Assembly: GCF_010730355.1 (NCBI RefSeq) | Contig: NZ_AP022576.1 | Coordinates: 2,976,001 to 3,040,000, forward strand | DNA from: Mycobacterium florentinum | GTDB taxonomy: Bacteria > Actinomycetota > Actinomycetes > Mycobacteriales > Mycobacteriaceae | Length of the DNA stretch: 64,000 nucleotides | Direction of reading: 5' to 3' | Part shown: positions 32,111-41,435 of the stretch, in pieces | Numbering within the stretch: position 1 is the first letter of the stretch | How the letters are laid out: each line of letters starts with the position of its first letter | Position numbers and translations under genes: made by a program | The notes under the pieces: generated by a model | Databases searched by the model: none | The model's input: only the letters and a program-made list of their open reading frames with translations | Told to the model about the DNA's origin: nothing

Positions 32111-33440
32111 GCCCCAAATGATCTCGCAGCGTCTCACCGCTGTACTCGATGCGAAACGCACCGCGTTCCTGCAGTAGCGGCACCACCCGTTCGACGAATT
32201 CGTCGAGGCCGTGCGGCGTCAGATGCGGCACCAGGATGAACCCGTCGCAGGCGTCGGCCTGGATGTATTTGTCGATTTCGTCGGCGATCCGGGCGGCGGT
32301 GCCGACGAATTGCTCGCGGGTGGTGACCGCGATGATCAGCTCACGGATCGACAGCTTCTCGGCTTCAGCGCGTTCACGCCACTTACCCGCGACGGCGACG
32401 GGGTCGACGTGGCGGACCCGGCCCTGGGTGATATCGCTGTCGACGACCGGATCGAATTCGGGCAACGGGCCGTCCGGGTCGAAGTCGGAAAGCTCACGGC
32501 CCCAAACCTGTTCGAGCATCGCGATGGCCGTGGCGCCGCTGACCTGCTGATAACGGATGTGTCGCGCCTTGTCCTGCGCCTCGGCATCGGTGTCACCGAG
32601 AACGAAGGTCGCGGCGGGAAATACCTTGAGCTGATCAGGGTCTCGGCCCGACGACACGGCACGGCCCTTGACGTCGGCGTAGTAGCGCTGACCGTCCTCC
32701 AGGGAGCCGTGCAGGGTGAACAATGCGTCGGCGTAGCGGGCTCCGAACGCCCGGCCCTCGTCGGAGTCGCCGGCCTGCAGCAGGATCGGATGACCTTGCG
32801 GCCCCACCGGCAGCGTCGCGAATCCCCGCACGTTGAAGTCGGGGCCCCGGTGCTCGACGCTGCGGATCCTGGAAGGGTCGACGTACACGCCCTTTTCGAT
32901 ATCGGCCAGCACGGCCCCGTCTTCCCAGCTGTCCCAGAATTCGCGTGCCGTGACGAGGAACTCCTCGGCCCGCCGGTACCGGTCGGCATGCTTCAGGAAG
33001 CCGCCGCGCCGGAAGTTTTCGCCGGTGAAGGCGTCCGACGAGGTGACGATGTTCCATCCGGCGCGGCCGCCGGACAGGTGGTCGAGGGTGGCGAATTGCC
33101 GTGCAACTTCGAATGGTTCGTTGAAGGTGGTGTTGATCGTCCCGGTCAAACCGATCCGGTCGGTGACACCCGCCAGCGCCGCCAGCACGGTGAAGGTGTC
33201 CGGCCGTCCGACGACGTCGAGATCGTAGATCCGGCCGCGATGCTCGCGCAGCCGCAGCCCTTCGGCCAGGAAGAAGAAGTCGAACAGTCCTCGCTCGGCG
33301 GTGCGCGCGAGGTGTACGAACGAGTCGAATTCGATCTGGCTGCCCGCGGTGGGATCGGTCCACACCGTCGTGTTGTTGACGCCCGGGAAATGGGCGGCCA
33401 GGTGAATCGGCTTGCGGTGCTTGCCGTTTCTTATATTCAT
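32085..33440 (-). CDS. NtaA/SnaA/DszA-family FMN-dependent monooxygenase
   Basis: A 451-aa luciferase-like flavin monooxygenase. [67 protein letters not shown] and [20 protein letters not shown] are signatures of the NTA-monooxygenase/DszA group, which takes reduced FMN from a partner reductase. ATG 33440 overlaps the stop of the preceding gene (ATGA). It is the last of a four-gene operon of acetyltransferase plus three flavin oxygenase-fold proteins. In Bacillus, members of this group oxidise N-acetyl S-alkylcysteines; that role here is inferred. Confidence 0.9.
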   Translation of the reverse strand: MNIRNGKHRKPIHLAAHFPGVNNTTVWTDPTAGSQIEFDSFVHLARTAERGLFDFFFLAEGLRLREHRGRIYDLDVVGRPDTFTVLAALAGVTDRIGLTGTINTTFNEPFEVARQFATLDHLSGGRAGWNIVTSSDAFTGENFRRGGFLKHADRYRRAEEFLVTAREFWDSWEDGAVLADIEKGVYVDPSRIRSVEHRGPDFNVRGFATLPVGPQGHPILLQAGDSDEGRAFGARYADALFTLHGSLEDGQRYYADVKGRAVSSGRDPDQLKVFPAATFVLGDTDAEAQDKARHIRYQQVSGATAIAMLEQVWGRELSDFDPDGPLPEFDPVVDSDITQGRVRHVDPVAVAGKWRERAEAEKLSIRELIIAVTTREQFVGTAARIADEIDKYIQADACDGFILVPHLTPHGLDEFVERVVPLLQERGAFRIEYSGETLRDHLGLSEFAAHT

Positions 33441-34555
33441 TCGGTGAGTCCCCAGCGTTTGGCGATCAGCTCATGGGACCGCAGCCGGTCGCAGTGCCGG
33501 TGGGTCACCGAGGTGATGACCAGTTCGTCGGCCCGGGTCACCCGCTGCAGCGCCTCCAACCGCTCGGCCACTTCGTCCGCGTTGCCGACGAATTGTGTTG
33601 CTAATCGATCTTTTACGAGCGCGAATTGCTCTTCGGTCAGTGGTGGGCAGCTGGCGGGGTCGGGGTAAGGCATGGCGCCCACACCGGTCCGGATCGAGTA
33701 CACCCAGTGGCCGTAGCCGGCGGCCAGGTGCTGGGCGGTGTCGGAGTCGTCGGCGACGACGACGTCGGCCGACACCACCACGTAGGGCTTTGCCAAGGCC
33801 GCCGACGGCACGAACGCGTCGCGGTAGGCGTCGATGGCCTCCAGCGCGGTGGCCGGCGTGATGTGATAGCTCGCGACGAACGGCAGTCCCAGCGCCCCGG
33901 CCACCCGTGCGCTTTGCCCCCGGGTGCTGCCGAAGATCCACGGCCGCAAGCCGCTTCGTTCACCGGGCACCGCATGCACGTCGAAGCTGCCGACGTGGTA
34001 GTCGCCGTCGACCAGAGCGAGGATGTCGTTAACCTGCTCGGCGAAGTCCGGTGATACGGCCTCGGGTTGCTGCAGGATCCCCATCGTGGCCTGGAGCTGC
34101 TCGAGATCGAGCAGGCCGCGCAGGTCGAAGGGGGTTGGAACGACGACGCCGTCCACCTCGTGCCACACTCGCGGCGGCCGGGGTTCCTTCGGCTTCTTGG
34201 GCTTGTGTTCCTCGGAGCGGCGTTGCCCGGACCGGCCGACACCGAGATCGATGCGTCCGGGATAGAAGGCTTCCAGCATCCCGAAGCTCTCGACGACCGC
34301 GACGGCGGTGGTATAGCCGAGTTGCACCGCCGCGGCACCAACCCGAATCCTGTTGGTAGCGGCCGCGATTTGTCCGATCAACACCGCCGGTGCGGCACTG
34401 GCGACCGCGACGAAGTGATGTTCGGCCACCCAGTAGCGACGGAAACCCCAGTCCTCGGCACGCTGGGCCAGTTCGATGGTGTTGCGCAGCGCCGTCGCCG
34501 GGTCGCTGCCGGCGCTGATCGGCGAGAGGTCCAAGACGGAGAGCGGAACGTTCAT
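33437..34555 (-). CDS. LLM-class flavin-dependent oxidoreductase, MsnO8-type
   Basis: A 372-aa luciferase-like protein. PLSVLDLSPISAG at the start, ARRAEDWGF-like AQRAEDWGFRRYWVAEHH, VGAAAVQLGYTTAVAVVESFGMLEAFYPGRIDLGVGR and WIFGSTRGQSARVAG match the MsnO8/YtmO group. An insertion rich in Lys/Pro/Arg (about 108-125, EEHKPKKPKEPRPP) is unusual. It overlaps both neighbours by four bases (ATGA), giving strong coupling. Reduced FMN is the likely cofactor; no reductase gene is nearby. Confidence 0.88.
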   Translation of the reverse strand: MNVPLSVLDLSPISAGSDPATALRNTIELAQRAEDWGFRRYWVAEHHFVAVASAAPAVLIGQIAAATNRIRVGAAAVQLGYTTAVAVVESFGMLEAFYPGRIDLGVGRSGQRRSEEHKPKKPKEPRPPRVWHEVDGVVVPTPFDLRGLLDLEQLQATMGILQQPEAVSPDFAEQVNDILALVDGDYHVGSFDVHAVPGERSGLRPWIFGSTRGQSARVAGALGLPFVASYHITPATALEAIDAYRDAFVPSAALAKPYVVVSADVVVADDSDTAQHLAAGYGHWVYSIRTGVGAMPYPDPASCPPLTEEQFALVKDRLATQFVGNADEVAERLEALQRVTRADELVITSVTHRHCDRLRSHELIAKRWGLTE

Positions 34556-35658
34556 TGCCGGACCGTCGCGTATCGGTTGGGCGCGACCGGCAGGCCGAGC
34601 CGGGTCCGCAGCGTTTCGCCGTCCTGGTAGGCGGTGCGGAAGCGGCCGGCCCGCTGCAGCAGCGGAACCACCTCGTCCACGATCACCGGCAGATCGGTGG
34701 CGTTGACGGCCGGCCGCAACCGGGCGCCGTCGATGCCGAGGCGCTGCCACTGCAGCAGCAGCTCCACCAATTCGGTTGCGGCTCCGGTGAAGTTGAGCGC
34801 ATCGGAGCGGGGGTCGCCGGGGCCGCCGAACGACACCACCACGTCGGCATAGACCTTCAGCCGCGCGCCGCCGGCGGCGCTCACCTCGTCCAGGATGCCG
34901 CGCAGCGAGGTCTCGTCGGAAGGCGTGATAAAGACGAGATCCGCACTGGTGGCGGCGAATTCGTAAACCGGCCCTTGGTGGGCGAGCACCGCGACGACCG
35001 GCTGGCCCTGCGGCGGGCGGGGCGTGATCGACGGCCCCTTGACGGAGAAGAACTTTCCGCTGAAATCGATGTAGTGCAGTTTGTCGATGTCGACGTAGCG
35101 CCCGGTCGTCGCGTCGCGGATGATCGCGTCGTCCTCCCAGCTATCCCAGAGCCGGCGCACCACGTCGACGTAATCGGCGGCCTCTGGAAAGAGATCCGAC
35201 AAGCCGTCCAACGCCCCGTCGCGGCGGCCGAACAACGCTGCCTCGTGCGCGGTCGAGCTGACACGTGGCTGCCAGCCCGCCCGGCCGTGCGAGACATAGT
35301 CAAGCGTGGCAATGGATTTGGAGATGTGGAACGGCTCGGTATGCGTCACGGTCGCCACCGGGATCAGCCCGATGTGCCGCGTCGCGGGTGCGATGCGCGC
35401 CGCCACCAGGGCGGCGTCACCACGACCCGCGAGGCGCCTGGGCGAAATCTCCTCGCGACGCCCGGGCTGGGGCATCAGGGTGTCGTCGATGGTGAGGAAG
35501 TCGAGCAACCCGCGTTCGGCGGTGGCCGCAAGACCCGCCCAATAACGTCCGCTCAGCGGCGACAACGTGTCGGGGTCGGCGGCCAACGTGGCCCGCCACG
35601 CCTGCGGATCCCAGCCGTATCCGTCCAGCGCGACGCCCAGATGCAACGGGCCGCTCAT
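34552..35658 (-). CDS. LLM-class flavin-dependent monooxygenase, DszA-like
   Basis: A 368-aa luciferase-like protein. HLGVALDGYGWDPQAW, AATAERGLLDFLTIDDT, HIGLIPVATVTHTEPFHISK, LDYVSHGRAGWQPRVS and YVDVVRRLWDSWEDDAI place it near the NTA/DszA subgroup, though it is shorter than its relative at 32085. The ATG at 35658 overlaps the acetyltransferase stop; an upstream start at 35667 would extend into that gene. Second gene of the operon. Confidence 0.87.
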   Translation of the reverse strand: MSGPLHLGVALDGYGWDPQAWRATLAADPDTLSPLSGRYWAGLAATAERGLLDFLTIDDTLMPQPGRREEISPRRLAGRGDAALVAARIAPATRHIGLIPVATVTHTEPFHISKSIATLDYVSHGRAGWQPRVSSTAHEAALFGRRDGALDGLSDLFPEAADYVDVVRRLWDSWEDDAIIRDATTGRYVDIDKLHYIDFSGKFFSVKGPSITPRPPQGQPVVAVLAHQGPVYEFAATSADLVFITPSDETSLRGILDEVSAAGGARLKVYADVVVSFGGPGDPRSDALNFTGAATELVELLLQWQRLGIDGARLRPAVNATDLPVIVDEVVPLLQRAGRFRTAYQDGETLRTRLGLPVAPNRYATVRQ

Positions 35659-36140
35659 GTCAGCCACTTCTCGAACGCGATCGGGAAGACCGGACCTTGC
35701 GACGGCACCGGCTCGGCCAACCGGCTATATCCGGTGGCCTGATACAACTCCTCGGCCTCGGGCTGACGGTTGCCGGTCATCAGGTAGATCTTCCGGTAGC
35801 CGCGCACCGCGATCTCGGCCTCCAGCTCGGCCAGCAGCGCCATCGCGTATCCGCGGCGCCGATGCGCGCTGTCGGTCCAGATTCTCTTGAGCTCGGCCGT
35901 CTGCGCGTCGAAGCGGCGAAACCCGCCGCCGGTCACCGGGCGGCCATCCAACAGACCGATCAACATGCCCCCGTCCGGTGGCGCGAACTCGTCGGAGGGG
36001 TTGTCCTTAAGCCACGCCAACACCGTTGGTGCCGTGCTGTCGTAGCGCTGCGCGTACTCCACGGCCAGCTCGGCCAGCAGCGGCTGCGCCAGCGCGTCGT
36101 CCAACGCGGCCGGTACGAACCGGAGCTGGGTCTTGGACAT
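35655..36140 (-). CDS. GNAT-family N-acetyltransferase
   Basis: A 161-aa protein and the first gene of the monooxygenase operon. The acetyl-CoA site is RIWTDSAHRRRGYAMALLAE (about 85-104, the R/Q-x-x-G/A motif), followed by LMTGNRQPEAEELYQATGYSR. ATG 36140 has GAGGTGAG just before it. Its coupling to three flavin monooxygenases suggests that the acetyl group protects an amine, such as that of an S-substituted cysteine, before oxidation. That is inference; the sequence shows only the fold and the operon. Confidence 0.88.
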   Translation of the reverse strand: MSKTQLRFVPAALDDALAQPLLAELAVEYAQRYDSTAPTVLAWLKDNPSDEFAPPDGGMLIGLLDGRPVTGGGFRRFDAQTAELKRIWTDSAHRRRGYAMALLAELEAEIAVRGYRKIYLMTGNRQPEAEELYQATGYSRLAEPVPSQGPVFPIAFEKWLT

Positions 36141-36160
36141 CACCTCACCTCTAACGCCTA

Positions 36161-37105
36161 TCAGGCGGATGCATTCCGGCCGGGTGTCGCCCCGGGCCTG
36201 GCCGATCGTGTGGCGGTGACGTATCGGGGCGTAATCGCGTTGTCATCGGGGGTGCCGCGCCAGCGGGTGCCCATTCCAATCGCACTGAACAAATCGGCGA
36301 CATTTCTTTCGACGGTCTGCCAGCCATGGCCGGCCAGATACTGCGGGACAGCGCGATATTCGCCGGGGTACGTCAGTCCGGCCAGGTCGACGTCGAGACC
36401 GAACTGTCGCCAGGTGTTGACGAACGTCTGGGCGGCCTCCAGCTGGAACGAGGACCAGGTGGGCATGTGATCGCCGGCGAAGCGACTGCCCGGCGCACTG
36501 ACCGCCGAGACGTCGTCGAGCAACTGGTTCTGGCCGGCCGGCGGCAGGAACCCGATCAGGAATGTCTCGGCGATCCACACCGTGGGTTCGGTGGCGTCAA
36601 AACCCGCCCGCCGCATGGCCGTCAACCAATCGCGGCGCAGGTCGACGCCGACCGCCCGGCGGTGCGCGGTCAGCTCGGCGCCCAGGCCGCGCAGCACGGC
36701 GGTCTTGAAGTCGATGACGTCCGGCTGATCGATCTCGTACACCGTCGTCCCGGGCGGCCACCACAGCCGATACGGCCGGGTGTCCAGGCCGGAGCCCAGG
36801 ATCACGACCTGCCGGATGCCCGCCCGCCCGGCGTCGGCGAGGAATTCATCGAGGAACCGGGTGTGCGCGCCGAGCAGGGTGATGAGCCCGGTCATGATCG
36901 CGTTGTCGCCACCGTCTTCGGTGTGCCGCTGGTCGTCGACCATCCGGGTGAAGTACTGCACCCCCGCGGCGCGCACCAGCTGCTCCGCGAACGGGTCGGT
37001 GACCAGACCCTTGGTGGTTGCCAGCGCCCGCGCGACCGCGCCGAACGTCGCGGTCATTCCGACGCCGCTGTCGGGACCCCACGTGTCGTCGTCGGTCCGT
37101 GCCAT
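36161..37105 (-). CDS. SAM-dependent methyltransferase, mycobacterial TIGR00027/Rv0146 type
   Basis: A 314-aa protein. VTDPFAEQLVRAAG near 38, FLDEFLADAGRAGIRQVVILGSG (SAM-binding strand and loop), LDTRPYRLWWPPGTTVYEIDQPDV and VWIAETFLIGFLPP are the hallmarks of this expanded mycobacterial family, related to leucine carboxyl methyltransferases. Substrates are mostly unknown. ATG 37105 shares a base with the stop of the DUF3054 gene (TGATG). The much longer open frame to 38671 on this strand is a shadow of fadE7. Confidence 0.92.
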   Translation of the reverse strand: MARTDDDTWGPDSGVGMTATFGAVARALATTKGLVTDPFAEQLVRAAGVQYFTRMVDDQRHTEDGGDNAIMTGLITLLGAHTRFLDEFLADAGRAGIRQVVILGSGLDTRPYRLWWPPGTTVYEIDQPDVIDFKTAVLRGLGAELTAHRRAVGVDLRRDWLTAMRRAGFDATEPTVWIAETFLIGFLPPAGQNQLLDDVSAVSAPGSRFAGDHMPTWSSFQLEAAQTFVNTWRQFGLDVDLAGLTYPGEYRAVPQYLAGHGWQTVERNVADLFSAIGMGTRWRGTPDDNAITPRYVTATRSARPGATPGRNASA

Positions 37106-37467
37106 CAGACGTCGGAGCGGCGCCGCAATGCTAGTCCGACGGCCGCCCGCCAGCCGAGGAGCAACAGCGCGGTGACGGTCGCCGCGACCACGACGAAACT
37201 CGCGGCCACGCCCGCGGAACTGGCTTTGCGCAACACCATGCCGATCACCACGGTGGACAACCAGACCACCACGCCGGTGGGCGCCACGGCGGTGGGCCGC
37301 TGCCAACCCCGGGACACCAGCCACCCGATCACGGTGCCGGTGAGAAACGGCCAGGCCGTGGTCGCGATGCCGGTGAGATTGATGCCCTCGTCGTGACTGC
37401 GGCGTCCCACGGCGCAGAACACCAACACGCACAACACGTCGACGCCCAGCCACCCCAGCCGCTGCAT
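37105..37467 (-). CDS. DUF3054 membrane protein (Rv0401-like)
   Basis: A 120-aa protein with four hydrophobic segments. GRRSHDEG near residue 21 followed by TAWPFLTGTVIGWLVSRGW and VVIGMVLRKASSAG is the DUF3054 signature. It sits divergently 67 bases from fadE7 and couples to the downstream methyltransferase. It corresponds to Rv0401, next to fadE7 in M. tuberculosis. No function is known. Confidence 0.88.
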   Translation of the reverse strand: MQRLGWLGVDVLCVLVFCAVGRRSHDEGINLTGIATTAWPFLTGTVIGWLVSRGWQRPTAVAPTGVVVWLSTVVIGMVLRKASSAGVAASFVVVAATVTALLLLGWRAAVGLALRRRSDV

Positions 37468-37534
37468 AGAGCGAGACTACCGGGCTGGCCCGGACGCTGT
37501 TCTTTGCGATGGACGCGGTGGCAGGCTGACTGCT

Positions 37535-38719
37535 ATGAGCACACACAAACCTCCCGCGTTCAACCGAGAAGACCCTCTCGGCCTCGACGCGTCGCTGTCC
37601 AGCGATGAGATCGCGGTTCGCGACACGGTCAGAAAATTCTGCGCCGAGCACGTCATCCCATACGTCGCGGAGTGGTTTGAGATCGGTGACCTGCCGGCGC
37701 GCCAACTGAGTAAGCAGTTCGGCCAGCTCGGGCTGCTCGGCATGCACCTGGAGGGCTACGGCTGCGGCGGGGCCTCGTCGGTGCACTACGGCCTGGCGTG
37801 TACCGAGCTGGAGGCCGCCGATTCCGGGGTGCGGTCGATGGTCTCGGTGCAGGGATCGCTGGCGATGTTCGCCATCTGGAACTTCGGCTCCGAGGAACAC
37901 AAGCAGCAGTGGCTTCCCGGCATGGCCGCCGGCGAGCTGCTCGGCTGCTTCGGCCTCACCGAACCCGATGCCGGATCCGACCCCGCGGCGATGAAAACCA
38001 ATGCGCGACGAGATGGTTCGGACTGGGTGCTCAACGGCCGCAAGATGTGGATCACCAACGGCTCGGTCGCCGACGTCGCGGTGGTGTGGGCCAACACCGA
38101 CGACGGGATCCGCGGATTCATCGTCCCGACCCGCACCGCGGGCTTCACCGCCAACACGATCCACCACAAACTGTCGCTGCGGGCCTCGATCACCAGCGAG
38201 CTGGTGCTCGACGACGTGCGGTTGCCCGCCGACGCGATGCTGCCCGACGCCAAGGGGCTGCGCGGGCCGCTGTCCTGCCTGTCCGAGGCGCGCTACGGCA
38301 TCATCTGGGGATCGATGGGCGCGGCGCGCTCGGCCTGGCAGGCCGCGCTCGAATACGCGACGCAGCGCACCCAATTCGGCCGGCCGATCGCGGGATTCCA
38401 GCTGACCCAGGCGAAACTCGTCGACATGGCCGTCGAATTGCACAAGGGCCAGCTGCTCTCGCTGCATCTGGGCCGCCTCAAGGACAGTGTCGGGCTGCGC
38501 CCCGAGCAGGTCAGCTTCGGCAAGCTCAACAATACCCGCGAGGCGCTCAAAATCTGCCGGACCGCTCGAACCATATTGGGCGGCAACGGGATATCGCTGG
38601 AATACCCGGTGATCCGGCACATGGTCAACCTGGAGTCGGTGCTGACCTATGAAGGCACTCCCGAGATGCACCAGTTGGTGCTCGGCCAGGCATTCACCGG
38701 TAGCGACGCCTTCCGCTGA
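37535..38719 (+). CDS. fadE7: Acyl-CoA dehydrogenase FadE7, glutaryl-CoA dehydrogenase-like
   Basis: A 394-aa flavoprotein of the acyl-CoA dehydrogenase fold. GCFGLTEPDAGSDP and WVLNGRKMWITNGS are the FAD-contact signatures. RYGIIWGSMGAA, QLTQAKLVDMA and NLESVLTYEGTPEMHQLVLG resemble glutaryl-CoA dehydrogenase, including the catalytic Glu in TYEGT. This suggests a role in lysine/tryptophan or dicarboxylate breakdown. ATG 37535. It overlaps lpqK by one base (TGATG). Confidence 0.92.
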   Translation: MSTHKPPAFNREDPLGLDASLSSDEIAVRDTVRKFCAEHVIPYVAEWFEIGDLPARQLSKQFGQLGLLGMHLEGYGCGGASSVHYGLACTELEAADSGVRSMVSVQGSLAMFAIWNFGSEEHKQQWLPGMAAGELLGCFGLTEPDAGSDPAAMKTNARRDGSDWVLNGRKMWITNGSVADVAVVWANTDDGIRGFIVPTRTAGFTANTIHHKLSLRASITSELVLDDVRLPADAMLPDAKGLRGPLSCLSEARYGIIWGSMGAARSAWQAALEYATQRTQFGRPIAGFQLTQAKLVDMAVELHKGQLLSLHLGRLKDSVGLRPEQVSFGKLNNTREALKICRTARTILGGNGISLEYPVIRHMVNLESVLTYEGTPEMHQLVLGQAFTGSDAFR

Positions 38720-39948
38720 TGGGTTTACGCCGCATCGCAGCCCTGGCCGTCGCCTGCCTGCTCATGGCGGCCTGCGGACCCACGCCGTCACCAGCGCCGC
38801 CGAAGGCGGAATCCGCCGACAGGGCCAAGGCCGATGCCGTGATGCGGGTGGTCCACAACTTCATGACGCAGGCGCACCTCAAGGCCGTGATCGTCCGCGT
38901 CACGGTGGACGGCAAGGAGGTCCTCACCCAGGCCGTCGGCGACTCGATGACCGGGGTGCCGGCCACCACCGACATGCACTTCCGCAACGGCGCGGTCGCG
39001 ATTTCCTATGTGTCGACGCTGCTGCTCAAGCTGGTCGACCAAAAGAAGCTGAGCCTTGAGGACCGGCTGTCGAAATGGCTGCCCGACTTCCCCAACGCCG
39101 GGCGCGTCACGCTCGGACAGCTGGCGCAGATGACGTCCGGTTACCCGGACTACATCCTCGGCAACGACCAGTTCGACAACGAGTCGTACGCAAACCCGTT
39201 CCAGCAGTGGACAACTCAAGATCTGCTGGCGCAGATCTCCGGGCGCCCGCTGCTCTACGAGCCGGGGACGAACTGGAACTACGCGCACACCAACTACGTG
39301 CTGCTCGGGCTCGCGCTGGAGAAGGCCACCGGTCAGGACATGCCTACGCTGCTGAGCAACGAGGTGCTGGGCCCGCTCGGCCTTGAGCACACCGCGAACT
39401 CCGATACCGCCGAAATCCCCTGGCCCGTCCTACACACGTTCAGCTCCGAGCGGCGACAGGCGCTCAAAATCCCTGCGGGAACACCGTTTTACGAAGAGTC
39501 CACGTACTGGAACCCGTCCTGGACCATTACCCACGGCGCCATTCAGACCACCAACATCGACGACATGGAAGCCACCGCCGTCGGAATCGGGTCGGGCAAG
39601 CTACTCTCCGCGGACTCGTACAAGAAGATGGTGTCGACCGCGCTGCGCGGCAAGACGCACCCCCAACCGGGCTGCCCGACCTGCTTCGACCAAAGCGAGG
39701 GCTACACCTACGGGTTGGGCATCATCATCTCCGGCGATTGGCTCATGCAGAACCCGTTGTTCTCCGGCTGCGCGGGTGTCGAGGCCTACCTGCCGGCCCA
39801 GAAGATTGCGATCGCGGTCGCGGTCACGTACGCCCCGGAGGCATTCGACGACCAGGGCAACTACAGTAATCAGGCCGACATACTGTTCCGCAAGATCGGC
39901 GCGGTGATGGCTCCGAACGCAGCCCCACCGATGCCGCCGGGGAGATAA
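38719..39948 (+). CDS. lpqK: Lipoprotein LpqK, beta-lactamase/PBP-fold with lost active-site motifs
   Basis: A 409-aa lipoprotein with lipobox LMAAC (Cys near 19). The serine beta-lactamase/class C PBP fold is clear: LVDQKKLSLEDRLSKWLPDFPN, TLGQLAQMTSGYPDY and NYVLLGLALEKATGQ. The nucleophile motif SxxK should lie at HFRNGAVAISYVS, where it reads AVAI, so both Ser and Lys are missing. The YxN motif reads YAH. It is therefore probably a non-catalytic binding protein, unless another serine serves. It corresponds to Rv0399c and is coupled to fadE7. Confidence 0.92.
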   Translation: MGLRRIAALAVACLLMAACGPTPSPAPPKAESADRAKADAVMRVVHNFMTQAHLKAVIVRVTVDGKEVLTQAVGDSMTGVPATTDMHFRNGAVAISYVSTLLLKLVDQKKLSLEDRLSKWLPDFPNAGRVTLGQLAQMTSGYPDYILGNDQFDNESYANPFQQWTTQDLLAQISGRPLLYEPGTNWNYAHTNYVLLGLALEKATGQDMPTLLSNEVLGPLGLEHTANSDTAEIPWPVLHTFSSERRQALKIPAGTPFYEESTYWNPSWTITHGAIQTTNIDDMEATAVGIGSGKLLSADSYKKMVSTALRGKTHPQPGCPTCFDQSEGYTYGLGIIISGDWLMQNPLFSGCAGVEAYLPAQKIAIAVAVTYAPEAFDDQGNYSNQADILFRKIGAVMAPNAAPPMPPGR

Positions 39949-39960
39949 AGGAGTTCAGGT

Positions 39961-40563
39961 ATGCGGATTCGCGCTATCGCCGCGTGCACGCTGGCCCTGG
40001 GAGCGTTGGGGGTGCCGACTGCCGTCGCCGATCCCACCGGCACGCTGCCCCCGATGACCGCGACCAACGGCGGGCCGATCATCGGTGGCGGGGGTGCCGC
40101 CTCGCAGATGACCCAACAACTCAAGGGTCTTAACGACCCGAATGTCCAAGAGGTCGACGGCCCGGACGCGGCTCAATTCATCGCTGCCGCAGCCGGTATC
40201 AGCGATCGCGACCTCGCCTCGCCCTTCATGGCGCTGCAACGCGCGTTGGGGTGCCAGAAGAACAATGCCGGATTCGGGGCCCGCGCCTACCGTCGCAATG
40301 ACGGGAAGTGGGGCGGCGCCATGCTGGTCATCGCCAAGAGCGCCTACCCGGACGTCGCCGGGATGAAGGCGTGCGAGATGTCGAACTGGCGCCGGCCTTC
40401 GATGGGCAGCCCCACGTCGATGTGCAACAGCGGATGGGCTTATCCCCCACCGACATTCAACGACAAGGGCGGCGACTACATCGTGCTGCTGGCCGGCACG
40501 AACTCCGATTTCTGCACCGCGCTCAACGGGAACTACAAGGGCACCGCGGCCGCGTGGCCGTGA
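39961..40563 (+). CDS. Secreted protein (Rv0398c-like)
   Basis: A 200-aa protein from ATG 39961 with AAAGGAG upstream. The signal peptide ends near PTAVAD (residue 23). The mature part has a flexible Gly/Thr-rich start, then GISDRDLASPFMALQRALGCQ, FGARAYRRNDGKWGGAMLVIAKS and several cysteines (GCQKN, ACEMS, MCNSG, DFCTA). It lies 12 bases after lpqK and belongs to the fadE7-lpqK unit. No domain of known function is recognised. Confidence 0.85.
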   Translation: MRIRAIAACTLALGALGVPTAVADPTGTLPPMTATNGGPIIGGGGAASQMTQQLKGLNDPNVQEVDGPDAAQFIAAAAGISDRDLASPFMALQRALGCQKNNAGFGARAYRRNDGKWGGAMLVIAKSAYPDVAGMKACEMSNWRRPSMGSPTSMCNSGWAYPPPTFNDKGGDYIVLLAGTNSDFCTALNGNYKGTAAAWP

Positions 40564-40605
40564 GCCGCGTGTTCAGCAGCCGCTGACAGCCCCGATTTCG
40601 GCGGG

Positions 40606-41217
40606 TTACGGCGTCAGGTCACCGTTGACGTAGTGCTGCAGGTTGGGGGCGACCGCGGCGATCACCTCGTCGTCGGTCATGGACGCGACGGGCTCGATCT
40701 TCCAGACGTAGCGCATCAGCGCGAAGCCCAGCATCTGCGACGAGACCAGCCCGCTGCGGATCAGCCGGTCGCGTTCGTCGACGCCCAGGTGCGAGACGCC
40801 CATCAGGCTGCCCTCGACGATTCGCCGCAACTTCTCGCGGGTGGCCGGTTCGTGCGCGGCGGTCTGCAGGATGGCCCGCAGGGTGGGCGCCACTTCGTCG
40901 TCGGCCCAGGCGTCCAGCAGGGCGGAGATCAGTGCGGCGCCAAGCTGATCCACGGACGTGGTCCACACCTTGGCCACGTTGTCCAGGAACTTCTGCGGCG
41001 GGTTCGTCGCCGCGTCCAGCAGGCCTTCCTTGGACCCGAAGTAGTGGTAGACCAGCGCGGGGTCGACGTCGGCCCCCCGGGCGACGGCGCGGATCGTGGT
41101 GCCGGCCCAGCCGTGCTGGGCGAACTCGTTGCGGGCGGCCGCCGTGATGCGCGCCGCGAGCACCCCGCGTTCATCTCGGGGCCCCGGTGTTATCGATTTC
41201 TTCGGCATAAGTTTCAT
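40606..41217 (-). CDS. TetR-family transcriptional regulator
   Basis: A 203-aa repressor. The N-terminal HTH (ITAAARNEFAQHGWAGTTIRA, then VDPALVYHYFGSKEGLL) is typical TetR; the C-terminal ligand domain is TetR_C-like. ATG 41217 is chosen because the earlier GTG at 41256 would lie inside the perfect operator palindrome. The operator at 41239 is 21 bases upstream, so it is likely self-regulated. The divergent target may be the PPE gene at 41436. It is convergent with the secreted-protein gene. Confidence 0.92.
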   Translation of the reverse strand: MKLMPKKSITPGPRDERGVLAARITAAARNEFAQHGWAGTTIRAVARGADVDPALVYHYFGSKEGLLDAATNPPQKFLDNVAKVWTTSVDQLGAALISALLDAWADDEVAPTLRAILQTAAHEPATREKLRRIVEGSLMGVSHLGVDERDRLIRSGLVSSQMLGFALMRYVWKIEPVASMTDDEVIAAVAPNLQHYVNGDLTP

Positions 41218-41238
41218 TGTAGCGTGAATTTCCTCTTG

Positions 41239-41258
41239 CGTTGAAACTTGTTTCAACG
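41239..41258. promoter_or_regulatory. TetR operator, perfect 20-bp palindrome
   Basis: CGTTGAAACTTGTTTCAACG has perfect 9-bp arms around TT. A further half-site, GTTTCAACG, is at 41272-41280. GTAGCGTGA also occurs twice, beside each. It lies between the TetR start and the PPE gene. Confidence 0.75.
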
Positions 41259-41435
41259 TAGCGTGAGATTAGTTTCAACGACCCGTGAAAAACGGGTGAC
41301 GGCTTACGGCAGCTTTCGACGCGGCGCTGGACAGAGGCCGTGCTCGGCAATCGCCCGCGCAAGCCCATGACCGAAAAGCAGCGTCGTGAAATACCGACGC
41401 GTCTAACGCAATACAAGAAAGAAGGGAGTCCCGCC

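Noticed and set aside
37535..38671. Upstream extension of the methyltransferase frame on the minus strand
   Set aside because: This part is antisense to fadE7; the methyltransferase starts at 37105 with its own motifs.
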